Origin: Helicobacter aurati
GTDB taxonomy: Bacteria > Campylobacterota > Campylobacteria > Campylobacterales > Helicobacteraceae
Reading direction: 5' to 3'
NCBI RefSeq assembly: GCF_003364265.1
Contig: NZ_NXLW01000020.1
Location: forward strand, 1-39,146
Length of the DNA stretch: 39,146 nucleotides
Under the pieces are notes generated by a model. It saw nothing but the letters and a program-made list of their open reading frames with translations, was not told the DNA's origin and searched no databases. Of the stretch, positions 22,944 through 34,560 are shown in pieces (the first letter of the stretch is position 1; each line of letters begins with the position of its first letter). A program made the translations under genes and the position numbers.

Positions 22944-23968
22944 ATGAATCAATCTTTAATTAAATTTTATCAACAAGCTAACCCAAAAGGCTACTTTAAT
23001 TTTTTAGAGAGACAAAACGTAGGCGCGAGAATCTTGGATGGCGGCTATGCACTTCAGAATGTAGACGTAGGCTTAGGTAGCGCATTATCTCAAGTGAACA
23101 ATAAAATTATTGATATGGTTTTTCAAAAGCTTAAGATTGAAGAGATAGTCGGGGAACGTGTGAGATTAATGGAATTTTCAAGCGATGATATAGAAACACC
23201 TATTATTCAATATGCGGGTGAACCAAGCTCTTATAATGATTTTGTAAATCCTAATTCGCTTGCAATGAATGTAAGAATTTTAAAGACAAAACAAATAAGA
23301 GATTCTATAAATATCAGAGTAGGTGATTTAGAAAGCGAGCAGCTTAGTAGAGTTGGTGTAAATGAAATACAAAAAGCTATGGGCGGCGCGTTAAATATTT
23401 TACTTGAAGCTTGGAATAAAACCGCATTCTTTGGGACAGGCGGTGAAGATAATAGAGTCTATGGCATCCTAGACTTCCCCGATTTAAGTGAATATGTTAC
23501 ACTTAAGACAAAATTAAGCTCGCCTACCTATGATGATATGTTATCAGATATACAAACACTAATCGGAGAATTACAAACTCAAAATAACCACATAGGGGAC
23601 GATACTATTATGAAGCTTGCATTAAGCCCCGCATTAAGCGCATTATTGAAATTAGAGGGTAAAATGCAAAAATCTCTTAAAACTTATCTAAAAGAAAATT
23701 ACCCGAATTTAGAGATAGTCATTAATGTTAATGAGTTTAAGGGTGCATATCAAAATAAAAGCGTTATGTTATTGATAGCTGAGACGCCTGATGATGGTAG
23801 CACTGAAAAACGAAGTGTATTACTTCCATATTCAGAGCTTGCATTAATGAGTAGAGTATCTCAAAAAGAAACACATATAAGTCAAAACATAAGCATAGGG
23901 CACGGTGGTGCGGTTGTGATTAAACCCCAAAATATAGCGAGGGGTGTTGTAGCGGATGGTAATAGATA

Positions 23969-23969
<1 letters not shown>
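22944..23969 (+). CDS. Major capsid protein (DUF2184 family, HK97 fold expected)
   Basis: A 341-aa capsid protein. The N-terminal GSALSQVNNKIIDMVFQKLKIEEIVGERV and the central AFFGTGGEDNRVYGILDFPDL are characteristic of DUF2184. The end (ISIGHGGAVVIKPQNIARG) fits the C-terminal strand. It forms the shell. ATG is one base after the preceding stop. It is probably the most abundant virion protein. Confidence 0.88.
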
Positions 23970-24930
<961 letters not shown>

Positions 24931-24938
24931 GGTTTCAC

Positions 24939-25385
24939 ATGAAACACAATATAAACATTAAATCACTTGAAAAAGAGCTAAAAAAAGCCTTGAAAAAATC
25001 AGATATTAAAGGAATTGAAGCGGGGTTTTTATCAAGTGCTAAATATCAAGACGGCACACAAGTCGCAGCAGTTGCTTATTATAATAACTTTGGAACAGCT
25101 AATATCCCAGCACGTCCTTTTTTTAGTAAATGCGTAGCAAAGAATACTAATAAGTGGTTTTTTATGTTAAGTGATATGTTAAAGAAAAATAGAAAAAATG
25201 AATTGAATATTAATCAGTGCTTAGATATGTTGGGCAATGTTATTGTAAGTGATATTCAAGAGTCTATCACACAATTAAAAGAGCCCCCAAACAAAGAAAA
25301 AACTATTAAAGAAAAAAAATCAACCAACCCACTTATAGATACGGGGTTAATGCGCAAATCAGTTACTTACAGGTTAGTTAAATGA
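24939..25385 (+). CDS. Tail completion protein (HK97 gp10 / Mu G-like)
   Basis: A 148-aa protein. Typical parts are VAAVAYYNNFGTANIPARPFF (residues about 43-63) and NPLIDTGLMRKSVTY at the end, the YNEFGT..IPARPF and LIDTG.L..S signatures of head-tail joining proteins. It would sit at the head-tail interface. Eight-base gap from the connector and four-base overlap with the next gene. Confidence 0.82.
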   Translation: MKHNINIKSLEKELKKALKKSDIKGIEAGFLSSAKYQDGTQVAAVAYYNNFGTANIPARPFFSKCVAKNTNKWFFMLSDMLKKNRKNELNINQCLDMLGNVIVSDIQESITQLKEPPNKEKTIKEKKSTNPLIDTGLMRKSVTYRLVK

Positions 25386-25762
25386 ATATCTTAGCAAAAG
25401 CAATTTCTCAAGTAGGTTCACTATATCCGAGCAAAATGATAACAATAAGGAATGAGACAAGTGAACTATTTAATGGTATAGATATTAAAAAGAGTGTTGA
25501 GATTGTTACGGTAGCAAATATTCAACAATTAAAACCGAGCGAGGTTAAAGCCTTTGAAACTTATACTGATTCTTTTGAGTGCTTGCGATTTTACATTTTA
25601 GGTAGTGATATTAAAATAGTTGCAAGTGCGTTAGAGAATAATTTTACAAGTGCAAGCATTATATATAATAATAAAATTTACAAAGTATATTATAGAGAGG
25701 ATTGGTCTTTAAATGGATGGGTGATAATAGAGGCAGTTTGTCAAGGTGCAGCAAGTGATTAA
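25382..25762 (+). CDS. Neck or tail-completion protein (126 aa)
   Basis: A 126-aa protein of the kind seen between gp10-like and terminator genes. The Tyr/Ile-rich second half (FYILGSDIKIVASALENNF, then YYREDWSLNGWVIIEAVC) suggests a small beta-barrel. Family not firmly recognised. It overlaps both neighbours (4 and 17 bases). Confidence 0.55.
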   Translation: MNILAKAISQVGSLYPSKMITIRNETSELFNGIDIKKSVEIVTVANIQQLKPSEVKAFETYTDSFECLRFYILGSDIKIVASALENNFTSASIIYNNKIYKVYYREDWSLNGWVIIEAVCQGAASD

Positions 25763-26255
25763 TAAAGCGTTATATTTTTTCTTAAAGGATAAAGTCAAAG
25801 ATTATCAGTTACGTTATCCCTATCAAGAGTCGCCGATAGATTTAAGGAATGGTTATATTAGTTGGCAATTTGTTAATTCCAATATCTTAAGCACGCAATC
25901 AAAGACAAAACAATATGTTAATAACGTGTTGCAAGATTCTCTATATCAACATTTTATAAATCAATATATGATAATATCCGAGAAAATAAATACATTAAAT
26001 CATACACCTTTTGAATTATTATCAGAGATAAATATACATTTAAACTCCGATAATTTTATACATTTTTGTAGAAACAATAATTTCAATCTTGAAGTGTTGA
26101 GAATTGTAGATACTTTAACTAATGATACTTATTTACATGAGAATAAGCAGTGGATTACACGTGCTACAATGACGGTTAACTTTGTTATCTTAGGTCGTGT
26201 TGATATATCAAATATTGAGATAGGAAATATTAAAATAGACACTGATTTTATTTAA
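25746..26255 (+). CDS. Tail terminator-like protein (LIC_12616-like)
   Basis: A 169-aa protein from GTG 25746 (inside the previous gene). Its beginning (KALYFFLKD) and end (WITRATMTVNFVILGRVDISNIEIG) resemble LIC_12616-family tail proteins that cap or join the tail. Position immediately before the sheath gene supports a tail-end role. Alternative starts downstream are not excluded. Confidence 0.6.
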   Translation: MQQVINKALYFFLKDKVKDYQLRYPYQESPIDLRNGYISWQFVNSNILSTQSKTKQYVNNVLQDSLYQHFINQYMIISEKINTLNHTPFELLSEINIHLNSDNFIHFCRNNNFNLEVLRIVDTLTNDTYLHENKQWITRATMTVNFVILGRVDISNIEIGNIKIDTDFI

Positions 26256-28358
<2,103 letters not shown>

Positions 28359-28367
28359 GGTTTATGA

Positions 28368-28604
28368 TTGTTAAGTAGAAAATTAGAAAAAATAAATGTT
28401 GGGATGCCTTATCTTGGTAGTAAGAGAAAAATTTGTTTTAAATTATTTCAGAGAATAAATGAATTAGCACCTAATGCAAAATATTTTTATGATTTATTTG
28501 GCGGTGGCGGTTGTATGAGTATCTTAGCCGCGCATAATGGTTATAAGGTAACTTATAATGAACTAAATACTGATTGTTTTTTTTTTAAAATATCTCATGA
28601 ATAA
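28368..28604 (+). CDS. D12-class adenine methylase, N-terminal fragment (frameshifted)
   Basis: N-terminal part of a Dam-like D12 methylase. MPYLGSKRKI (SAM contact) and DLFGGGGCMS (motif I) are clear. Start TTG 28368 with AAGG seven bases upstream; an in-frame ATG at 28404 is an alternative. The frame ends shortly after a T10 tract (28577-28586). With T9 it would continue as CFFLKYLMNKKSIEFEK into the next fragment. It interrupts the sheath-tube gene order, so it looks like a cargo gene. Confidence 0.8.
   Translation: MLSRKLEKINVGMPYLGSKRKICFKLFQRINELAPNAKYFYDLFGGGGCMSILAAHNGYKVTYNELNTDCFFFKISHE
28577..28586 (+). repeat. T10 tract at methylase frameshift
   Basis: Ten T in TGT TTT TTT TTT AAA. 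Loss of one T fuses the upstream and downstream frames without an internal stop. It is the second methylase gene in the window broken at a homopolymer. Confidence 0.85.
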
Positions 28605-29454
28605 AAAGAGTATCGAATTTGAAAAATCTTTTTATAATTTTGTTAATCGCAAGGATTTTTTGAGAATCAGTGATTGTAAAGATAGCATTTATAAATATTT
28701 TGTGAAATTGGTTTATAGCTATGGAAATTTTTTAGATTGTTATTTATGTAGAAAAGAATTGGATTTATTATTTGAAAATACATATAATTTAGTGATGTTT
28801 AACGATAAAAAAAGTTTAGAATATCTAAGCGATTTTTATAACACCACATTACTACAAGATATTTATTTAAATGTTTTATCTCATGTAGATAATTGGAGGG
28901 TTAGGAAATTCATATGTCTTGATTTACATAAAAAATTACAAGCATTAAATTTATATAAAAAAAACGATTTATTCGGATATAAAGAATTATTAGAGATAAG
29001 ACAGGTTGATTTATTTAATATATTAAAACAAAAAGTAAAATTAGATGTTAAAAAAGTTGGAATATCAAGACTTGAAAATTTAAAGATAGTTACGAAAGGT
29101 TTTGATTGTCTAAATAGAATTATATTATTAGAGAATATTAAGCCTTATCCAATGATTTTAACAAATAAGAGTTTTCAAGATGTAGAGATAACTACACCGC
29201 CAAAAGAAACAATAATATATTTAGACCCGCCTTATTATAATTCAAAAGGTTATATTAATACAATTAACTATAATTTATATTATGATTATGCTTTATATTT
29301 ATCAAAACAAGGTTATAATGTGTTTTGTAGTGAGTATTATATGCCAGAAGATAAATTTAAGTGTATATTAAGTGTTAATAAAAATAATTTATCAAATAAA
29401 CCGACAATAGAAAAACTTTACATTCCGATTAAAGAGGTTATAAATGGTTCTTAA
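28597..29454 (+). CDS. D12-class adenine methylase, C-terminal fragment
   Basis: A 285-codon fragment with the DPPY catalytic motif (IIYLDPPYYNSKGY, about residues 205-218), which ties it to the upstream part. The C-terminal YALYLSKQGYNVFCSEYYMP and KLYIPIKEVI are normal for the family. The ATG at 28597 is an internal Met, not a real start. The joined enzyme would be ~360 aa and methylate adenine. The C-terminus overlaps the tube gene by 11 bases. Confidence 0.8.
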   Translation: MNKKSIEFEKSFYNFVNRKDFLRISDCKDSIYKYFVKLVYSYGNFLDCYLCRKELDLLFENTYNLVMFNDKKSLEYLSDFYNTTLLQDIYLNVLSHVDNWRVRKFICLDLHKKLQALNLYKKNDLFGYKELLEIRQVDLFNILKQKVKLDVKKVGISRLENLKIVTKGFDCLNRIILLENIKPYPMILTNKSFQDVEITTPPKETIIYLDPPYYNSKGYINTINYNLYYDYALYLSKQGYNVFCSEYYMPEDKFKCILSVNKNNLSNKPTIEKLYIPIKEVINGS

Positions 29455-29881
29455 TAATATAAGTGCGAATGCTTTAAGTATATCAATGTTAGTAGAGGGG
29501 TTTCCTGTCGCAGCGGTTGAATATTTTGGGGAGACACCACTTCAGTGGACAGACAGGGAAATAGCGGAGCGATATATTACACCAGATAATAAGCCTGTGG
29601 ATATAATTAAAAATGCTAGCTATATATGTACTTTATCACTTATGAATAACTCTATCTTAGATAGATTACTAAAACGTGTTTGTGGGGATGAAGTTGGTAG
29701 AAAAGGATTTAAATACAAAAGCGCGCCACGTATTCAAATGACGGTTTTAAATCTTGCTATACCAATTCCAGAGGTTTATACTCAAGGAATAGCTACAAGT
29801 GTACCAGCGGGCAGTAGTGTGGATAACACTAAATACCAAGATAGCAATTATATTATTGCATTTCACGAAAGAAAATTATAA
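29444..29881 (+). CDS. Tail tube protein (DUF3277-like)
   Basis: A 145-aa protein after the sheath (with the methylase in between). Motifs LSISMLVEGFPVAAVEYFGETPLQW..REIAERY and LNLAIPIPEVYTQGIATSVPAG fit the DUF3277 tail tube family, with an expected stacked-hexamer fold. The tube is pushed through the envelope when the sheath contracts. ATG overlaps the methylase end by 11 bases. Confidence 0.75.
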   Translation: MVLNNISANALSISMLVEGFPVAAVEYFGETPLQWTDREIAERYITPDNKPVDIIKNASYICTLSLMNNSILDRLLKRVCGDEVGRKGFKYKSAPRIQMTVLNLAIPIPEVYTQGIATSVPAGSSVDNTKYQDSNYIIAFHERKL

Positions 29882-29893
29882 TAGGTGTAATTA

Positions 29894-30247
29894 ATGGAAA
29901 ATAAAACTTATAAAATAGAAAACTTAAATGTTAAATTCTTACCATTAACAGCAAGGGAGGGCATAAAAGTAACTGAATCTTTGTTGGGGTGTATAAAGAA
30001 TAATGAAAATGTAGATATTGCTAAATTTAGTAAAGATAGCTTGGAATTAATTATATCTAAGTTGCAAGTAGAAACACAGGACGCTAGCGGCAGCAGTTAT
30101 AAAAATGTGGGGGATATAGATAGCCTTGCATTATTTTTTAAAAGCCCGCTTGTATCACTTGAAATAGTTACTTATTTCATGGATTACCTATCCCCTTTTT
30201 TGAACTCTATCAAAGGATTAAACACTTTGAAACAGATACAAAGATAA
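29894..30247 (+). CDS. Tail assembly chaperone, short (G-like) form
   Basis: A 117-aa chaperone made without frameshifting. It lies between tube and tape-measure genes, the standard position of the lambda G/GT pair. ATG at 29894, 12 bases after the tube stop. Most of the protein (residues 1-102) is shared with the long form. It would help the tape measure recruit tube subunits and is absent from virions. Confidence 0.75.
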   Translation: MENKTYKIENLNVKFLPLTAREGIKVTESLLGCIKNNENVDIAKFSKDSLELIISKLQVETQDASGSSYKNVGDIDSLALFFKSPLVSLEIVTYFMDYLSPFLNSIKGLNTLKQIQR

Positions 30248-30438
30248 AGGTTAAATATCCTTGTAATAGCATAATAGCAAGCTTAGTATTGCAAGGTTGC
30301 GGCGATTATGGTAAGGTGTGCGATATGGATTTTTACAATGCCTTAATGACTTATCTAATACATAACCACGCTAACTATGAAGAGTATATGAATCTTAAAA
30401 TCAATCGCGAAATAAATAAAATTAAAGGTAGATTTTAA
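29894..30438 (+). CDS. Tail assembly chaperone, -1 frameshifted (GT-like) form
   Basis: The -1 frame is open from before the slip site to TAA at 30436-30438 and overlaps the tape-measure ATG. Residues 1-102 then continue FELYQRIKHFETDTKIKVKY to a Lys/Asn-rich end (~181 aa total). The slip site is CCCTTTT at 30193-30199. This T-like part is encoded by no ATG-started gene. The tape measure begins where it ends, the classical arrangement. Confidence 0.75.
30193..30199 (+). promoter_or_regulatory. Programmed -1 frameshift site C CCT TTT
   Basis: A perfect X XXY YYZ heptamer in the zero frame (codons CCT TTT). After the slip, reading continues TTT GAA CTC in the -1 frame. No obvious stimulatory pseudoknot was sought by computation. 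Proline and phenylalanine tRNAs can both re-pair fully. Confidence 0.75.
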
Positions 30439-31766
30439 TGGCAGGCAACGTTTTAAAAGAATTTATAGTTTCTTTTAATGCAAAGATATCGCCTTTAATG
30501 GACGGGCTTAAAAAAGCTAGCGGTGGCTTTAATGATTTAGCTAATAATGTAAGCAAGGTAGCGGGGCTCATAGGAGCAGCATTAGGCGGCGCAGTTGCAA
30601 TAAATGCAGCAGCTAAGATGGGAGAAGAGTTACAAAACTTCGCGGACTTGACAGGGATAGCCGCAGACGATGCTAAAAACTTGGGAGATATTCTAGGTAA
30701 ATTTGGCGGCAGTGCTAGCGATGCTATGAATGATTTAAAAAATCTTAATACAGCATTTTACCAAGCTACTAAGGGCGAGGGGGCTTTGGTAGACGCCACG
30801 TTAGAGTATGGGAAAATAATGTCTAATCAAGGCGGACGCTTACAAAATACAAGACAGGCTATGTCTGAACTCGCCGATAAAATGTCTAAAATGAATAAGC
30901 AAGCGGCTTTAGCTTTGGGTCAAAAGTTGGGATTAAGCGACGCTACAATACGTCTTTTAATGCAAGGTAAAAAGGGCGTGGATGATCTTTATAAATCACA
31001 AAGTAGCTTAGGAAATATCACTAAAGAAGAGATACAAAGCGGCAAAGATTTTAGCAATATGTTAAAAGATGTGAAATTCTTTTTTGAGAAAATTAGCATG
31101 GTTTTACTAAATGCTTTAATGCCAATCATGAAAAAAGTGCATTCAATATTCACAGCATTTATTAAAATACTTAATCGCAATGGTTGGCAAATAGTTAAGA
31201 TTTTAGGAATAGTTGCGGGGATTCTAGTTGGGATTAAAATCACAATGATAGCAATTAGTGTAGCTTCAAAAGCGATGTTCGCGCCATTTAATCTAGTTAT
31301 TGTAATTATAATCGCTATTTTATTGGTAATAGATGATATAGTAACTTATTTCAGAGGTGGTAAGTCTTTAATAGGTAAATGGATTGAAAGCAACGAAACT
31401 TTAAGGGGTGTTGTTGAAAAATTAAAGGATTTATGGGATTGGATATGTGGAACAGTAGAAACAATAAAAGAATATTTCGAAAATCTTACACTTGATAAAT
31501 TATTAAGCGATGTTAAAGAGATAGGGGCTAACATAGGTAAGTGGTTCGGTAAAAAAATAGGTTTTATATCAGAGGACGATGTACAAAAAGCCCCAATCTC
31601 AAATAAAAACATTAATAATTCAAACACTACAAACAACAACACAAATAATAATAACAATGTATCTATTAATCAAAATATCGTTACAAATAACCCCAAGCAA
31701 CTCGCAAATGATACTAACAAAGAATTAGCCACAGCTTTAAAGAGTAGTAGCGCAGCGGGGTATTAA
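30438..31766 (+). CDS. Tape measure protein (short, 442 aa)
   Basis: Residues 1-130 carry the Ala/Gly-rich start typical of tape measures (LKEFIVSFNAKISPLMDGLKKASGGF, ANNVSKVAGLIGAALGGAVAI). Helical Lys-rich centre, hydrophobic membrane-like span at about 255-300 (two segments), then Asn-rich C-terminal end (~395-440). It sets tail length; at 442 aa the tail would be short (roughly 65 nm by the usual 1.5 A per residue, inferred). ATG overlaps the chaperone stop. Confidence 0.82.
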   Translation: MAGNVLKEFIVSFNAKISPLMDGLKKASGGFNDLANNVSKVAGLIGAALGGAVAINAAAKMGEELQNFADLTGIAADDAKNLGDILGKFGGSASDAMNDLKNLNTAFYQATKGEGALVDATLEYGKIMSNQGGRLQNTRQAMSELADKMSKMNKQAALALGQKLGLSDATIRLLMQGKKGVDDLYKSQSSLGNITKEEIQSGKDFSNMLKDVKFFFEKISMVLLNALMPIMKKVHSIFTAFIKILNRNGWQIVKILGIVAGILVGIKITMIAISVASKAMFAPFNLVIVIIIAILLVIDDIVTYFRGGKSLIGKWIESNETLRGVVEKLKDLWDWICGTVETIKEYFENLTLDKLLSDVKEIGANIGKWFGKKIGFISEDDVQKAPISNKNINNSNTTNNNTNNNNNVSINQNIVTNNPKQLANDTNKELATALKSSSAAGY

Positions 31767-32396
31767 ATGGGTTTATCTGATACTATATTATTTAAAAATA
31801 AGATAGGGGATAAAATTAATGCTATGCTACATAAAGATAGCATTTATAAAATTACGTGTGCGAGTGGAGAACTTCCTTTTTTATGCTTGGAATTAACATT
31901 TAATCAAAATTCTGAAGTCCCATTAATGCCATTAGATAATAACTCCGTGATTACTGATAACGTAATAATTGGAAATACGTCCTTGCATTGTAAGCTTAGT
32001 GTAAAATATGATGATGTAAGTAAATTCAAAGATTATTTAGAAAAAGGAAATTTAGACAAAAAAGGTTTTAGTATAGTAACGCTTAGCTATACCTATGAGA
32101 ATATGAGATGGACGAGTGCAAATTATAGCGAGACCACTGATAATGTAAGCGGTGTTATTTATGATTTATCATTTATTGAGATACGTTCAGTTGAAGCTAA
32201 GACAGGTTTTATTTCATACACCAAGATTCCTAAAAAACCACAAAATGCGAGCAAGGTACAAAATGGCAAAGTAGACCCAGTTCAACAAATAGAGGACGGG
32301 GAATATGAGAGCATTGCGCATTCATTTTTTGGTAGTAAAGAAAATGCAGTACAATATGTTAAAGACGGGATAAAAAATTCAATTCGAGCGTTTTAA
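31767..32396 (+). CDS. Baseplate or tail-initiator structural protein (209 aa)
   Basis: Acidic/neutral 209-aa protein immediately after the tape measure. Order (tape measure, this, small plug-like gene, hub) is the usual position of a gp48/54-like or hub-adjacent baseplate protein in this sort of Mu/DUF3383 phage. No certain family motif; beta-rich N-terminal two thirds and a flexible Lys-rich end. ATG one base after TAA. Confidence 0.55.
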   Translation: MGLSDTILFKNKIGDKINAMLHKDSIYKITCASGELPFLCLELTFNQNSEVPLMPLDNNSVITDNVIIGNTSLHCKLSVKYDDVSKFKDYLEKGNLDKKGFSIVTLSYTYENMRWTSANYSETTDNVSGVIYDLSFIEIRSVEAKTGFISYTKIPKKPQNASKVQNGKVDPVQQIEDGEYESIAHSFFGSKENAVQYVKDGIKNSIRAF

Positions 32397-32692
32397 TGAA
32401 TATATATAGAATACCTTTAACCACTCTCCCAAATCAGAGTTTTCAAGTTTCAGTAAGTGAATTATCTTTGAATTTAACTATAAGATTAAAGCAATTAAGC
32501 AAAATCTTAGTAATGGATTTATATAATGACGACAAAGCAATTTTTTTAGGTATGAATTGTAAGGCTAACTATAATTTAATGGAGCCATTTAATTATAAAA
32601 TACCTAACTTTGTTTTAATGTTTATTTGTGATAATGAAATTTTTAGTTATTTAGACTTAGGAACAAAAGCGAAATTATTCTATGCTGTTTAA
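32396..32692 (+). CDS. Baseplate plug-like protein (DUF6983-like, 98 aa)
   Basis: A 98-aa protein. The start IYRIPLTTLPNQSFQVSVSE and LRLKQLSKILVMDLY parallel small baseplate plug proteins encoded just before the hub. End FSYLDLGTKAKLFY. It would sit at the bottom of the tail. Overlaps the next gene by 11 bases and the former by one. Confidence 0.6.
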   Translation: MNIYRIPLTTLPNQSFQVSVSELSLNLTIRLKQLSKILVMDLYNDDKAIFLGMNCKANYNLMEPFNYKIPNFVLMFICDNEIFSYLDLGTKAKLFYAV

Positions 32693-33515
32693 GAGAAAAT
32701 TAAAACTTACGCTTGAAATTGATAGCGACATAAAAGTATATGAACACACAAGTGAAAAAAATAACATCAAAGTAACCTTTAATGTAAAAAAGGCAGTTGA
32801 TTCAATAGACATAGCGCAAATATCTATAATCGGACTTAATTTAAAAGATATTCAGAATTTATCTACAAAATTTGATTATGATAATGGCACAGCTAAAATG
32901 AATAAAATTATATTGCAAGCCGGGTATGAATCAGATTATGGCATCATTTTTAGCGGGGCTATAATTGAAGCTAAACCTAATCTTGACAACGCAGACTTTG
33001 TTTTAGATTTGCAAGCGAGCGCAGGTTATTATAAAGTTACTACCAAGCGCGAACCTATATCAATCAAAGAAGCTAAATTAAGAGATATAGCGCAGACAAT
33101 CGCAGACGGATACGGCTACACTTTAGATTTCGCTGCTACTGACAAAGTTATAGGTGATTATTCATTTATTGGCAGTGCAAGCCAACAATTTAAACTATTC
33201 GCAAAAGACTACAATGTAAAAGCATGGATTGAAAACGGCGTGTTATTTGTCAGTGATAAAAATAAACCAAGTCAAAAACAAGGGATTATGATAAGTAACG
33301 ATAGCGGGTTAATTGGTAACCCAAAGCCCACGTCGGTTGGTTGTGATTTTGTAACGTTACTAAGACCAAGTATTCAAGTAGGAACGATTTTAACTTGCAA
33401 ATTTGAAAAATTTCCTATGTTGAATCGCAGCTATGAAGTCGCAGCATTAACACATAGGGGCAGCAACTATGATAATCAGTTTTTTACTGAAATACAGGGA
33501 TTAAAGGGCTTATAA
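32682..33515 (+). CDS. Baseplate hub protein (gpD / gp27-like, 277 aa)
   Basis: Hub-type protein: beta-rich, with ILQAGYESDYGIIFSGAIIEAKP (about residues 84-106) and a second sub-domain with GYGYTLDFAATDK. C-terminal ...MLNRSYEVAALTHRGSNYDNQFFTEIQGL is common in hub proteins of Mu-like phages. It connects tube and spike. ATG overlaps the plug-like gene by 11 bases. Confidence 0.7.
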   Translation: MLFKRKLKLTLEIDSDIKVYEHTSEKNNIKVTFNVKKAVDSIDIAQISIIGLNLKDIQNLSTKFDYDNGTAKMNKIILQAGYESDYGIIFSGAIIEAKPNLDNADFVLDLQASAGYYKVTTKREPISIKEAKLRDIAQTIADGYGYTLDFAATDKVIGDYSFIGSASQQFKLFAKDYNVKAWIENGVLFVSDKNKPSQKQGIMISNDSGLIGNPKPTSVGCDFVTLLRPSIQVGTILTCKFEKFPMLNRSYEVAALTHRGSNYDNQFFTEIQGLKGL

Positions 33516-34246
33516 TGAATGATTATACAGGTTATGATATTCAAGATTTAGCAAGCACGCCAGCTATGATTGAAAAATTAATTGACAACCGAGTAAGACA
33601 AATTAATACGTGTTTTATTGCTGAGGTAACAGAGATAAATGAAAAATTCGTAAGTGTTATAAATACGAATAAATACATGTTTCAAGGAAAACCAATAGAT
33701 TATCCCATAATTAACAATGTTTTAGTGTGCTTTCCACACGTAAATAATTGTAAAATATCACTACCACTTGAAGTGGGCGATATAGGGTTGTGTGTTGTAG
33801 CACAGGGGGATATAAGTAATTTCAAACAAAGCGGGGGTCGCAGCATTCCAAACAGCGCACGTAAATTTGATATAACAGATTCTATTTTTATCCCATTTTC
33901 TTTATTTAACACCAAAGATATACAAGAAAATTTCATGATTGAATATAAAGATGATACAAAGATAATAATTAGTGATGATGGGATAAATATAACACATAAA
34001 GACAGCAAAATCGAAATATCAGAGGATAGTGTAAATATTGAATCTAAAAATTCTACATTGAAAAATTCACAGACTGAACCGATAGAGATTAGTAATAGCA
34101 TGGGGTCGTTATTAAATGTTTGTGAGCACTTAATTAGTATGATGGACTTACTAAGCAATGGCTTAACGGGGGCAAGTAGTAACCCAGCAGCTTATAATGC
34201 GGGCAAGCAAGCATTTATTCAACAAATAAAAGGAATTGTAAAATGA
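33515..34246 (+). CDS. Gp138-type membrane-puncturing spike protein
   Basis: A 243-aa spike. The N-terminal OB-fold of Gp138 (FIAEVTEINEKFVSVINT, LPLEVGDIGLCVVAQGDISNFK) is followed by short repeats ending in a beta-helix-like stem (TKIIISDDGINITHKDSKIEIS, repeated about every 10-16 residues) and a C-terminal tip. The spike punctures the outer membrane. Overlaps hub by one base and next gene by four. Confidence 0.8.
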   Translation: MNDYTGYDIQDLASTPAMIEKLIDNRVRQINTCFIAEVTEINEKFVSVINTNKYMFQGKPIDYPIINNVLVCFPHVNNCKISLPLEVGDIGLCVVAQGDISNFKQSGGRSIPNSARKFDITDSIFIPFSLFNTKDIQENFMIEYKDDTKIIISDDGINITHKDSKIEISEDSVNIESKNSTLKNSQTEPIEISNSMGSLLNVCEHLISMMDLLSNGLTGASSNPAAYNAGKQAFIQQIKGIVK

Positions 34247-34560
34247 CAAGTTTCGAGTTGGATTCTAAAAATAATTTAGTGTATGGATATTCATTTTTTG
34301 AAGTTGATAACAAAAAAAGAATTTTACAAGACATTAAAACTAAAATAGGGATGATAGTGGGTGAAAATCCCTTTGATAGCGAAGAGGGGTTTGATTTTAT
34401 AAGTTATATCCAAAATAATACATATAATATACAGAGTAGAATGAAAGAGGAGTGTAAGAAAATTGAAGACGTGCAAGATATATTAATTAATACTGACAAT
34501 GATGGCAATATTGTTAATTTCCAAATACTTACTCAAGCGGGGGAGACCTTAAATGTCTAG
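34243..34560 (+). CDS. Baseplate wedge protein (gp25/W-like, 105 aa)
   Basis: A 105-aa protein of the gp25 lysozyme-like family in position and pattern (ILQDIKTKIGMIVGENPFDSEEGFDF, residues about 26-51, then C-terminal beta strands). Order spike, gp25-like, J-like is standard. Start ATG overlaps spike; end overlaps J-like gene by eight bases. Confidence 0.72.
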   Translation: MTSFELDSKNNLVYGYSFFEVDNKKRILQDIKTKIGMIVGENPFDSEEGFDFISYIQNNTYNIQSRMKEECKKIEDVQDILINTDNDGNIVNFQILTQAGETLNV

